From the NCBI GenBank assembly GCA_030594505.1, contig JAUVFC010000147.1:1-5068 (forward strand): a stretch of 5,068 nt of DNA, in the 5' to 3' direction. This document shows, in pieces, positions 1-5,068 of this stretch; position 1 is the stretch's first letter, and each line of letters begins with the position of its first letter. The notes below the pieces were generated by a model. That model was not told the DNA's origin. It saw only the letters and a list, made by a program, of their open reading frames with translations, and searched no databases. This DNA is from Desulfobacterales bacterium (GTDB taxonomy: Bacteria > Desulfobacterota > Desulfobacteria > Desulfobacterales > C00003106). The position numbers were made by a program, and so were the translations under genes.

Positions 1-329
1 ACAAGGATCGGGTTTTCTGCTCTCAAAGCAGTCTGACCTTTTCCGAAATCCTTCTCAAAGGATTCCTTGTTGAGCCTCGGTTCTTTTTTTATCGGTTTAC
101 GATTCCTGTGAGGAAGATTGTCGGGGTCGAATGGTTGATACTTTTTTGCGGGCTTTGTCTTTTTCAGGTGGTTTCTTGTCTTTTCGACTGCTTTTGCAGC
201 CGCTTTCCGGTCTTTGGCCTTTTCAAATGAGCCAAGGTTGGCTTTGAGTTCGTTTAAGTTGTCTTCATAGTGCGTTACGAAACGGTGATGTCTATTCAAG
301 ATCTCATCCGGTAGGTTAGCTTTTTGAGC
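1..329 (-). CDS. Continuation in the -1 frame of the secreted protein (partial, runs off left edge)
   Basis: From the gct codon at 329 the -1 frame is open to the left edge, about 109 codons, and reads like real protein: KANLPDEILNRHH, then FVTHYEDNLNELKANL, a Lys/Ala-rich helix, and a basic, Pro-rich stretch (KYQPFDPDNLPHR, KPIKKEPRLNK). It contains no ATG, and its nearest upstream in-frame stop is at 365-363, so it has no evident independent start. It is best read as the rest of the protein begun at 646. The pattern (long helical N-terminus, then a DPDNLPHR-like basic linker) matches my recollection of the region ahead of the transglutaminase-like domain in large secreted Desulfobacterota proteins. 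That catalytic domain would lie outside the window and cannot be seen. Whether the join is a mutation, a sequencing error or ribosomal frameshifting is open. Confidence 0.6.
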
Positions 330-646
330 TTTTTTTCGGTCTCTGCAAACTCCTTGCGGATTTCACTGTCGAGCGCTTCGATTATACCTTTTTGTGTCTT
401 TATCTTCTGCTTTTTGGTGTCAAGATCTATTTGGGGATCGGCGAGGATCGCTTCTATCTCTTGAGTTGCCTTTTCAAACTGCTCTTCAGGACTTTGTTCC
501 GCTTCTTGAGTCTTTTTTCTGATTTGCGCCTGATTAAGGGCATCTTTTGCCGCATGGGCAATGCTGGAGAGTCCTCCGAATGTCCATATATAGAAGGACA
601 ATACAACGACGGAGATTATCCTGTAAGATCCGCGGGACCGACACAT
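296..646 (-). CDS. Secreted coiled-coil protein, N-terminal part; frame interrupted or recoded at its 3' end
   Basis: This 116-residue reading frame is the N-terminal part of an exported protein. The ATG at 646 is preceded by a full AGGAGG (656-651) four bases away, which fixes the start. Residues 1-32 form a signal peptide: Arg-rich start, hydrophobic core about 10-29, then IAHA|AK as a likely signal peptidase I site. Residues 34-110 are rich in Glu, Lys and Gln and strongly helical, probably coiled coil. The frame stops at 296-298 after an unrelated-looking tail (LTYRMRS). In the -1 frame the same helical protein continues (KANLPDEILNRHHRFV), so this is unlikely to be the true C-terminus. 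From memory, the joined product resembles the N-terminus of large secreted transglutaminase-like or RHS-associated proteins of Desulfobacterota. That assignment is inference. A small ORF (616-846) overlaps its first 31 bases. Confidence 0.7.
   Translation of the reverse strand: MCRSRGSYRIISVVVLSFYIWTFGGLSSIAHAAKDALNQAQIRKKTQEAEQSPEEQFEKATQEIEAILADPQIDLDTKKQKIKTQKGIIEALDSEIRKEFAETEKKLKKLTYRMRS
329..355 (-). promoter_or_regulatory. Candidate -1 ribosomal frameshift site (A AAA AAG with upstream Shine-Dalgarno-like AAGGAG)
   Basis: Read on the minus strand in the frame of the 646 start, codons gaa-aaa-aag give the heptamer A AAA AAG (335-329) in the phase required for tandem -1 slippage. AAGGAG lies at 355-350, 14 nt upstream. 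The same arrangement, an A AAA AAG heptamer with an internal Shine-Dalgarno-like stimulator, is known from E. coli dnaX. After slippage, reading enters the open -1 frame. I see no convincing stem-loop just downstream. A second short A run (325-321) is an equally good place for a simple one-base deletion, so mutation or sequencing error is a strong alternative. Confidence 0.35.
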
Positions 647-846
647 TGTTCCTCCTCTAAAGAGATAGAACGTTCTTCAGTTTTAAAGGGAGACATAGGG
701 TCACATGCATGGCTCACCTCGTCAAGATATGAAAGGAGCACGTCGCTGTCCGCTCCCGAAGATGAAAGAGCGGCGATTCTTTCGGCAAGATAGCTGGTGG
801 TTTCTAAACTCTGGTTTTCAAGCCATGATGCGGCAAAGGCTACCAA
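616..846 (-). CDS. Possible small hypothetical protein (TTG start)
   Basis: I do not recognise this 76-residue ORF. It has no ATG. The only upstream candidate is TTG at 846, with GGAG eight bases before it, and the in-frame stop upstream is at 864-862. The translation is protein-like, with a helical, Ala/Leu/Ser-rich first half (VAFAASWLENQS, then AERIAALSSSGAD) and an acidic second half. Codon choice (many gcc, gac, ctt) is like that of its neighbours. It has no signal peptide, transmembrane segment or known motif. Its last 31 bases overlap the start of the secreted-protein gene at 646, whose AGGAGG lies inside it, so the two would be translationally coupled. Alternatively it is the remnant of a longer gene: a different frame immediately upstream starts with ATG at 901 (MKNAYK) and ends at 818. 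Confidence 0.35.
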   Translation of the reverse strand: MVAFAASWLENQSLETTSYLAERIAALSSSGADSDVLLSYLDEVSHACDPMSPFKTEERSISLEEEQCVGPADLTG

Positions 847-956
847 TTCCGTGGCTCCACTTCAAGAAATATATCATAATGATCTTATAAGCGTTTTTCA
901 TTTTTTTACCATCTCCCACTTTTTGAGCATTTGTTCTCTTGTAGAATGAGACCTTT

Positions 957-983
957 GAAAAATGCTTCCCGCCATCAGCGGGA
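957..983 (-). terminator. Likely rho-independent terminator downstream of pabB
   Basis: On the minus strand, about 80 bases after the pabB stop, a perfect 6-bp GC-rich stem (TCCCGC at 983-978 pairing with GCGGGA at 972-967, five-base loop) is followed by AGCA and a run of five T. The T run starts a few bases late, so termination may be weak. The stem is part of a larger hairpin cluster (966-1026) that may be a dispersed repeat. Confidence 0.4.
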
Positions 984-1026
984 TTCAAGCTCAAGTTGAG
1001 CGAAGTGAAATCCCGTCGCCGGGGGA
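966..1026. repeat. Nested inverted-repeat cluster, possible dispersed intergenic element
   Basis: Three adjacent palindromes occupy about 60 bases: cccgc/gcggg (968-972 with 978-982), gctcaa-g-ttgagc (989-1001) and tccc/ggga (1011-1014 with 1023-1026). A longer pairing joins gcgggatt (978-985) with aaatcccg (1008-1015), enclosing the central stem, so the whole folds on either strand. The layout resembles REP-type intergenic repeats, and the flanking sequence gagacctttgaaaaa (950-964) looks familiar from repeats in Desulfobacterota genomes. That last point is from memory only. Confidence 0.4.
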
Positions 1027-1063
1027 AAGCGAAAAATTGCAAAAATCCACCAACTGAAACATT

Positions 1064-2320
1064 CTATAGATCTATCCCCAGAGCAATCATAGCAGCCTTC
1101 GACTTCAAGAGGCTTTCCTCATATTCTTTTCCTGGTTCGGAATCAGCGACTATTCCTCCACCGACACCGAGGACGCCGACTCCATCGGCGAGTTCGATAG
1201 TTCGTATGGCCACATTGAAGACCATCTCATCTCCAAAAATATATCCTATGGTTCCACAATATACCCCGCGCTGATTCGGTTCCAGTTCGTATATGATCTC
1301 CATGGCCCGTTTTTTGGGAGCGCCGGTAATCGAGCCGGGAGGAAAGACAGATCGTATGATATCCGACCTGCTGATATCGTTTCGCGCGACACCCGTTACA
1401 TGAGAGACCATCTGATAGACGGTATTGTATTTTTCTACCTCATATAGCCTGGGGACCCTTACAGAACCAAACTTACAAAATCGTCCTATATCGTTTCGCA
1501 TCAAATCGACAATCATTATGTTTTCAGCCTGGTCCTTTTGGCTTTTTATTAATTCCCGCGCCAGGTTTTCATCCTGGATCGGATCATCAGACCGTTTTCT
1601 GGTCCCTTTCATGGGCTTACTCAAAACCGTGTTCCCTTTTATCCGCAAAAATAACTCCGGACTCCCTGAAATCACAAATCCATCACCGGTATTGATAAAC
1701 GCGCCATAGGCGACCGGCTGTACCTCTCTAAGCCTTAGATACAGCGCGAACGGATCTCCATTATAGGCGAAATGGAAGCGCTGGGTATAGTTAATCTGGT
1801 AAACATCGCCGGCCTTGATATATTCCAATACACGACCGACGTTTTCTATGTAGTCTTTTTTGGTTTGGTTTGCCCCTATTATCTTCCCGCCATCGGCTAA
1901 ACAGTTTTCAGGGATTAATTTCGGCACAAACGTTGTCTTTTCTTTTTCCCAAATGGTCCATGAATGGCGAGTATGATCAAAGATAAGAAAAGAGGAATAA
2001 GCGCCAAGGTATATATGTGGATTGGGACAATCCTTCACTTCAGGCAAAGGCAGCTCTTCCATCCATTGACAGGTCTCATATCCGATATAACCTGCCAGGA
2101 AATGATCTTCTGAGTATTTATCGATAAAACTGAAGAAATCCTCTTTTATCACTTCATCAAGATTACCCTTGAAAATCCTTTCAGCCTCCCAGGCAATAAT
2201 GGAGTGTTTATCATGAGAAGAGGGACTCTGCGTTTCCAAAAAAATGGCGCCGGGAATATGACGGAAGGCGCTGAAAACTTCGTGCGGCAATAGAGGTATG
2301 TGTACGGTACGTTTTACCAT
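1064..2320 (-). CDS. pabB: Aminodeoxychorismate synthase component I (PabB)
   Basis: A chorismate-utilising enzyme of 418 residues that aminates chorismate to 4-amino-4-deoxychorismate, the first step from chorismate to p-aminobenzoate and folate, using ammonia from a glutaminase partner (PabA/TrpG). The C-terminal chorismate-binding domain (about 150-415) carries the family motifs in order: GDVYQINYTQRF (171-182), SGSPELFL (218-225, Glu222), PMKGTRKR (236-243), DLMRNDIGR (272-280), VSHVTG (305-310), GSITGAPKKRAME (329-341), YCGTIGY (354-360) and GGGIVADSEPGKEYEE (387-402). Lys238 in PMKGT is the residue that marks PabB; anthranilate synthase TrpE has Ala there (PIAGT). Glu222 is 16 residues before it, as in E. 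coli PabB (258/274). The N-terminal domain is somewhat shorter than in E. coli PabB (453 aa). There is no fused PabC lyase and no pabA or pabC in view. The ATG at 2320 has only a weak GAAAG-type ribosome site. Confidence 0.93.
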   Translation of the reverse strand: MVKRTVHIPLLPHEVFSAFRHIPGAIFLETQSPSSHDKHSIIAWEAERIFKGNLDEVIKEDFFSFIDKYSEDHFLAGYIGYETCQWMEELPLPEVKDCPNPHIYLGAYSSFLIFDHTRHSWTIWEKEKTTFVPKLIPENCLADGGKIIGANQTKKDYIENVGRVLEYIKAGDVYQINYTQRFHFAYNGDPFALYLRLREVQPVAYGAFINTGDGFVISGSPELFLRIKGNTVLSKPMKGTRKRSDDPIQDENLARELIKSQKDQAENIMIVDLMRNDIGRFCKFGSVRVPRLYEVEKYNTVYQMVSHVTGVARNDISRSDIIRSVFPPGSITGAPKKRAMEIIYELEPNQRGVYCGTIGYIFGDEMVFNVAIRTIELADGVGVLGVGGGIVADSEPGKEYEESLLKSKAAMIALGIDL

Positions 2321-2339
2321 GATACTTTCAGAAGAGTGT

Positions 2340-2357
2340 CTAAAGTTAAAGGCAGTG
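2340..2357 (-). repeat. 18-bp inverted repeat, pabB-side copy
   Basis: Read on the minus strand this is cactgcctttaactttag, ending 19 bases before the pabB ATG. It is an exact reverse complement of 2672-2689, and the match extends to 21 bases with one mismatch. A second, direct-orientation element lies next to it at 2362-2385, matching 2682-2705 at 20 of 24 positions. It may be a shared leader or operator element, or one terminal repeat of an inserted element. Confidence 0.7.
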
Positions 2358-2427
2358 CATAAACTTCAGGCACTTTAGTTCACTTAAAAAAATATCATAA
2401 CATACATAAAATCATATGGCTAATGTT

Positions 2428-2554
2428 GATGGCGTCGTAAAAAGTCCAATCTACTGCGTTGTAGTAGTTTTTCAGGCACTCGACATACCATATGTATGCC
2501 TTCATACCTAAAAAACTACTACGCCTTGTATATTGACCTTTTTACTTAGCCATC
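2428..2554. repeat. 127-bp imperfect palindrome, MITE-like
   Basis: The left arm begins gatggc and the right arm ends gccatc. Between them the arms match as reverse complements over roughly 60 bases each with a few mismatches and small gaps: gtaaaaag, tagtagttttt and catac occur in both. The centre is CATATG (2489-2494). Neither arm codes for protein. The structure would form a long hairpin in RNA or single-stranded DNA. Size and symmetry fit a miniature inverted-repeat element moved by a transposase encoded elsewhere, or a REP-like repeat. No clear target-site duplication is visible. Confidence 0.65.
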
Positions 2555-2671
2555 TATGTTGAGTTGCAAAAGCATCATTTGACACGCTCTTCCTATTTTG
2601 TTAGTTAGTGTTCATCAGTAATTTACAGATCGATTGAACGGGTTGTGTAAAATTTCGGTACAACGGGCATA

Positions 2672-2689
2672 CACTGCCTTTAACTTTAG
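2672..2689 (+). repeat. 18-bp inverted repeat, zinc-ribbon-gene-side copy
   Basis: Exact reverse complement of 2340-2357, placed 26 bases before the ATG of the zinc-ribbon gene, so both divergent genes have the same sequence in the same orientation relative to their own start. It runs directly into the 24-base element (2682-2705) that resembles 2362-2385. Confidence 0.7.
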
Positions 2690-2715
2690 GCGCTTTAGAT
2701 CATTTTAGTTGTCTC

Positions 2716-3546
2716 ATGAAATGTCCATACTGCGGCAATACAGAAATTATTTTTATCAGGCGTGCTCGTTGGGCACGGTTCATTCCAGGATTTGAGTATT
2801 ACGACTGCAACAACTGTGGAGGAACACATTCGCGGTTTTTTATCAGACCGGCACATAGTTTTTTCATCGCCATTGCTACGTTTTTGATAACAGTAGGCAT
2901 TTACTGGCTAAAAAACCAGACCACCCCTCCTTTTTATAGCGAAGTTGAAAAATATATTGCTTCGATCTCACAACCAATGATGGTCACAGGCCAGATCGAG
3001 TATCCCCCTGTCCAAATTACTAAGTCAAGTCCTGCGGGTGTTGCTGAACATGCCGGTGTCGACATCTCACCTGAGAGGCCATCCGCGCCGAAACCTGAAG
3101 AAAAAAGTACATCAGTGGATGCCGAACCCGAAAAAAAGGTAGACAAGGAAGAACGTCCATCAGTGGATGCCGCTGAACGTGCCGGTGTCAGCATCTCACC
3201 TGAAACGCCATCCGCGCCGAAACCTGAAAGAAAAAGTGCATCAGTGGATACTGAACCTGAAGAAAAGATAGACAAGGAAAAACTCAAGATAAAAGTTTTG
3301 ATTGGAAACAGAAAACGGACCTCCGCCGAAAGATTAGCTGTTCAACTGAAGATCATGGGGTATACTGTCGATAGAATTGATACAGCGCCCCGCTCGAACT
3401 TCAATAAGTTGACGATTTACTCCAAGGAGGAGTTCAGAGCTTTTGCACGGGAAATCGGCCAAGGTTTGGGAAAAAATTTCATTAACAAGAAGCTTTCCTG
3501 GGAATCTCGTTTCGATCTCATTCTGGTAACAGGAGAGAATGGGTAG
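2716..3546 (+). CDS. Zinc-ribbon membrane protein with LytR_C-like C-terminal domain
   Basis: A 276-residue protein of unknown function, built from four parts. Residues 1-40 form a zinc ribbon with Cys3/Cys6 and Cys31/Cys34 (CPYC, CNNC). Residues 48-65 are a single hydrophobic helix, probably a membrane anchor. Residues 100-190 are a charged, Pro/Glu/Lys-rich low-complexity linker containing a duplicated unit (110-145 and 153-188). Residues 191-273 resemble the LytR_C domain: a beta strand (KVLIGN), a helix after TSAERLAVQL, GYTVDRID, an IYS strand and a closing DLILVTG. Polarity is probably zinc ribbon inside and LytR_C outside, judged by analogy. The ATG is fixed by the Cys pair at residues 3 and 6, yet no Shine-Dalgarno sequence precedes it, which is odd. 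The gene ends six bases before trkA, suggesting cotranscription. The domain calls are by eye, and the LytR_C assignment is moderate. Confidence 0.8.
   Translation: MKCPYCGNTEIIFIRRARWARFIPGFEYYDCNNCGGTHSRFFIRPAHSFFIAIATFLITVGIYWLKNQTTPPFYSEVEKYIASISQPMMVTGQIEYPPVQITKSSPAGVAEHAGVDISPERPSAPKPEEKSTSVDAEPEKKVDKEERPSVDAAERAGVSISPETPSAPKPERKSASVDTEPEEKIDKEKLKIKVLIGNRKRTSAERLAVQLKIMGYTVDRIDTAPRSNFNKLTIYSKEEFRAFAREIGQGLGKNFINKKLSWESRFDLILVTGENG
3043..3279 (+). repeat. In-frame duplication (129-bp period) in the linker of the zinc-ribbon protein
   Basis: Two 36-residue units, 110-145 and 153-188, are 28/36 identical and share ISPE, PSAPKPE, SVD and EPE. At DNA level the copies are offset by 129 bases, for example catccgcgccgaaacctgaa in both. 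A third short catcagtggatgcc lies in the spacer between the units (3160-3173). The similarity at DNA level points to a fairly recent tandem duplication. Confidence 0.8.
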
Positions 3547-3552
3547 TCAAAT

Positions 3553-4959
3553 ATGCGAATCGTTATTGTTGGCGCCGGCGTTGTTGGTTATAGCCTGGTA
3601 GAACAACTGGGCTATGAATTGCACGATATTTCGTTAGTGGAACAGGATAGCTCCATATGTACAGCTATAAGCGAAAAAATGGATCTTCTGGTGGTCCAGG
3701 GCTCAGGGAGCAGCCTGGAAGTCCTGAAACAGGCCGGTATAGATTCTGCCGAGATGGTCATAGCAGTCACGCCAAATGATGAGGTAAACATACTCGTCTG
3801 CGGATTGGCCGAACAGTACGGCGTAAAAAAAAGGATCGCACGCATACGAAATCAAGAATATTCAGACCCCGATACAGGGATAGATGTTTCTCGTCTGGGA
3901 GTCACGCAAGTTATTCAACCGGAACGGGTCGTTGTTGACGCCATCTTGCAATTTATAGAATCGCCCGGGGCTTTGGATGCGGCAAACTTCCAAGACAGCA
4001 ATATATTACTGCGAGGATATAAAATTCTGCCGGATATCCCCATGATTGGGAAAAGCCTGCAAGAGATAAGCGCCATAACCGCTCCACATCCCCTTCTTGT
4101 TGTGACGATCATAAGACAAGGCAAGGCCGTCATTCCTACCGGCAATCAGGTCATAGCGCTGGGGGATCAGGTATTTGCTCTTTTCCCGAGGGAATCACTC
4201 GACGCTTTTTTGTCTCTCGTCAACCGTCCTCGAAAACGCGTTAAAAGAGTAGTCATTTCAGGGAACAGCCTTACCTCGGTCTATTTGGCTTCCGCGTTGG
4301 AAGAACTGATAGACAGTGTAGTCTATGTCGCCTCCGATTATACGGAAGGGAGACGAGTGGCGGAAATGTTCCACAATGTGGAAGTCCTGCACGGCGATTG
4401 TATGGAAGTCGACACTCTCCAGGAAGTCCATATGGCAAAAGCCGATTTCTTTGTGTCGACCGGCAAAGCCACCGAAAACAATATCATGTCGGCTCTCTTT
4501 GCCAAGGCAGAAGGGGCCAAAGAGGTGATCTCCATCTCAAATGAATCGCGATATAATAAGTTATTTCAATCCATTGGTATTGATCATGTCATCTCTCCCC
4601 GTTTGACTATGGCAAGAGAAATAATGGAAGTGGTTCGACGGGGGCAAATAGGTTCAGCAATACGAATCCAGGATGCGGACATTGAAGTCATTCGTATTAT
4701 TGCAGGGGAAAAGTCCAAGGTGGTCGGACAACCTCTTCAAACCGTATGGAACAAGGTCAGGGTAGAATCGCTCGTGGGCGGTATCATACGAAATGATACT
4801 ATGATTATTCCGGACGGGACTACCATTATTGAACCCGGAGATGACGTGATTGTCATCACACACACCAAAAATAAAAATGCAATCCAAAAACTCTTTGTAC
4901 CGAAATACCATAATGCCTATTGTGTTGGACATTATCACCAGAAAAGGATTTTCGTTTGA
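3553..4959 (+). CDS. trkA: Trk potassium uptake regulatory subunit TrkA
   Basis: Cytosolic NAD(H)/ATP-binding protein that forms a ring under the TrkH channel and controls K+ uptake. At 468 residues it is close to E. coli TrkA (458) and has the double N-C/N-C layout: TrkA_N 1 (about 1-125) with the Rossmann motif GAGVVG (7-12) and acidic Glu30 at the end of strand 2; TrkA_C 1 (about 140-223); TrkA_N 2 (about 231-350); TrkA_C 2 (about 365-448). The second Rossmann fold has a degenerate loop (SGNSLTS, 236-242) with only one of the usual glycines, so it may not bind nucleotide well. The last 18 residues form a His/Tyr-rich tail (KYHNAYCVGHYHQ). The start follows the previous stop by six bases. 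AGGAGA at 3531-3536 is 16 bases from the ATG, longer than usual, so coupling is likely. trkH follows with a 4-base overlap. Confidence 0.93.
   Translation: MRIVIVGAGVVGYSLVEQLGYELHDISLVEQDSSICTAISEKMDLLVVQGSGSSLEVLKQAGIDSAEMVIAVTPNDEVNILVCGLAEQYGVKKRIARIRNQEYSDPDTGIDVSRLGVTQVIQPERVVVDAILQFIESPGALDAANFQDSNILLRGYKILPDIPMIGKSLQEISAITAPHPLLVVTIIRQGKAVIPTGNQVIALGDQVFALFPRESLDAFLSLVNRPRKRVKRVVISGNSLTSVYLASALEELIDSVVYVASDYTEGRRVAEMFHNVEVLHGDCMEVDTLQEVHMAKADFFVSTGKATENNIMSALFAKAEGAKEVISISNESRYNKLFQSIGIDHVISPRLTMAREIMEVVRRGQIGSAIRIQDADIEVIRIIAGEKSKVVGQPLQTVWNKVRVESLVGGIIRNDTMIIPDGTTIIEPGDDVIVITHTKNKNAIQKLFVPKYHNAYCVGHYHQKRIFV
4944..4948 (+). promoter_or_regulatory. Ribosome binding site supporting the TTG start of trkH
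   Basis: AAGGA inside the end of trkA lies seven bases before TTG at 4956. It supports TTG over the internal ATG at residue 17 as the start of trkH. Confidence 0.65.
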
Positions 4960-5068
4960 ATAAACTGGCCGTTGGTTACGCCATAGGAAGACTATCGCAG
5001 GTTATGGGGGGAGTGCTTATCATCCCCTTTTCTATGGCTCTCTATCATCAGTGGTCTCTGCCTATGGT
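4956..5068 (+). CDS. trkH: Trk potassium uptake channel subunit TrkH, N-terminus (partial)
   Basis: The first 37 codons of an integral membrane protein, cut by the right edge. Translation starts NKLAVGYAIGRLSQVMGG and continues into a hydrophobic helix (about 16-31), as expected for the first membrane segment of TrkH-type K+ transporters. The start is a TTG that overlaps the trkA stop as TTGA and has AAGGA seven bases upstream. The assignment rests mostly on position directly after trkA, the usual partner, since too little protein is visible to show the selectivity-filter segments. It could be a TrkG/KtrB-type paralogue, which would have the same role. Confidence 0.75.
   Translation, partial: MNKLAVGYAIGRLSQVMGGVLIIPFSMALYHQWSLPM

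Larger units (their letters stand above)
2321..2715. other. Divergent intergenic region between pabB and the zinc-ribbon/trk operon
   Basis: These 395 bases hold no credible gene. The middle third is a 127-bp imperfect palindrome (2428-2554). Perfect 18-bp inverted repeats lie near each end (2340-2357 and 2672-2689). Promoters for both flanking genes should lie here but none is convincing. For the plus strand, a perfect TTGACA at 2579-2584 has a 17-bp spacer but a poor -10 (tagtta), and TAAAAT at 2648-2653 lacks a well-spaced -35. For the minus strand, TATGAT at 2399-2394 is a fair -10 without a good -35. Confidence 0.7.

Noticed and set aside
392..793. 133-residue plus-strand ORF
   Set aside because: It lies antisense to the signal-peptide gene and the small ORF, and its composition (Arg/Ser/Leu-rich, no motif) is typical of a shadow frame.
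818..1042. 74-residue minus-strand ORF running through the hairpin cluster
   Set aside because: Its first half is a translation of the inverted-repeat element, so its length is accidental. Only the part from ATG 901 onward could be coding, and it is very short.
996..1274. 92-residue plus-strand ORF
   Set aside because: Mostly antisense to the conserved C-terminal motifs of pabB and starts inside the hairpin cluster.
1064..2320. Anthranilate synthase component I (TrpE) as the identity of this gene
   Set aside because: PMKGT carries the PabB-type lysine instead of the TrpE alanine, and no trp genes are adjacent.
2579..2607. TTGACA with 17-bp spacing as a promoter for the zinc-ribbon/trk operon
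   Set aside because: The -35 is perfect, but the matching -10 (tagtta) agrees at only two positions. Not enough to call.
2340..2689. CRISPR or integron-type repeat array
   Set aside because: Only two copies in inverted orientation, no regular spacers, and no associated nuclease or integrase gene in view.
2934..3287. 117-residue minus-strand ORF, Ser/Gly-rich
   Set aside because: Antisense to the duplicated linker of the zinc-ribbon protein; the repeats explain its apparent regularity.

Overview
The window looks like a chromosomal stretch of a moderate-GC Gram-negative bacterium. My best guess is the Desulfobacterota (former Deltaproteobacteria). This rests on remembered resemblance of the left-hand secreted protein and the intergenic repeats to that group, so it is inference, not proof.

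Left part, minus strand (1-1063): a secreted, coiled-coil-rich protein starts at 646 with a strong ribosome binding site and a signal peptide. Its reading frame ends at 296, but the -1 frame carries on, open and protein-like, to the window edge without any ATG. The switch falls at an in-phase A AAA AAG heptamer with AAGGAG 14 nt upstream, so this is a disrupted gene, a sequence error or a programmed -1 frameshift. A small ORF (616-846) overlaps its start. A hairpin cluster (966-1026) separates it from the next gene and probably holds that gene's terminator.

Middle (1064-2320, minus): pabB, the chorismate-aminating subunit of 4-amino-4-deoxychorismate synthase (folate pathway). The diagnostic lysine is present in PMKGT.

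Divergent intergenic region (2321-2715): structurally rich. It holds a 127-bp imperfect palindrome resembling a miniature mobile element, centred on CATATG. Outside it lie two copies of a perfect 18-bp inverted repeat, each just upstream of one of the two divergent genes, accompanied by a 24-bp near-match in direct orientation.

Right part, plus strand (2716-5068): an operon-like run of three genes. The first encodes an unusual membrane protein with an N-terminal zinc ribbon, one transmembrane helix, a duplicated Pro/Glu/Lys-rich linker and a C-terminal LytR_C-like domain. Six bases later comes trkA, the cytosolic nucleotide-binding regulator of Trk potassium uptake. The start of trkH, the membrane pore subunit, overlaps the trkA stop by 4 bases (TTGA) and runs off the right edge. 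The tight spacing suggests the zinc-ribbon protein is expressed with the Trk system; a functional link is untested.
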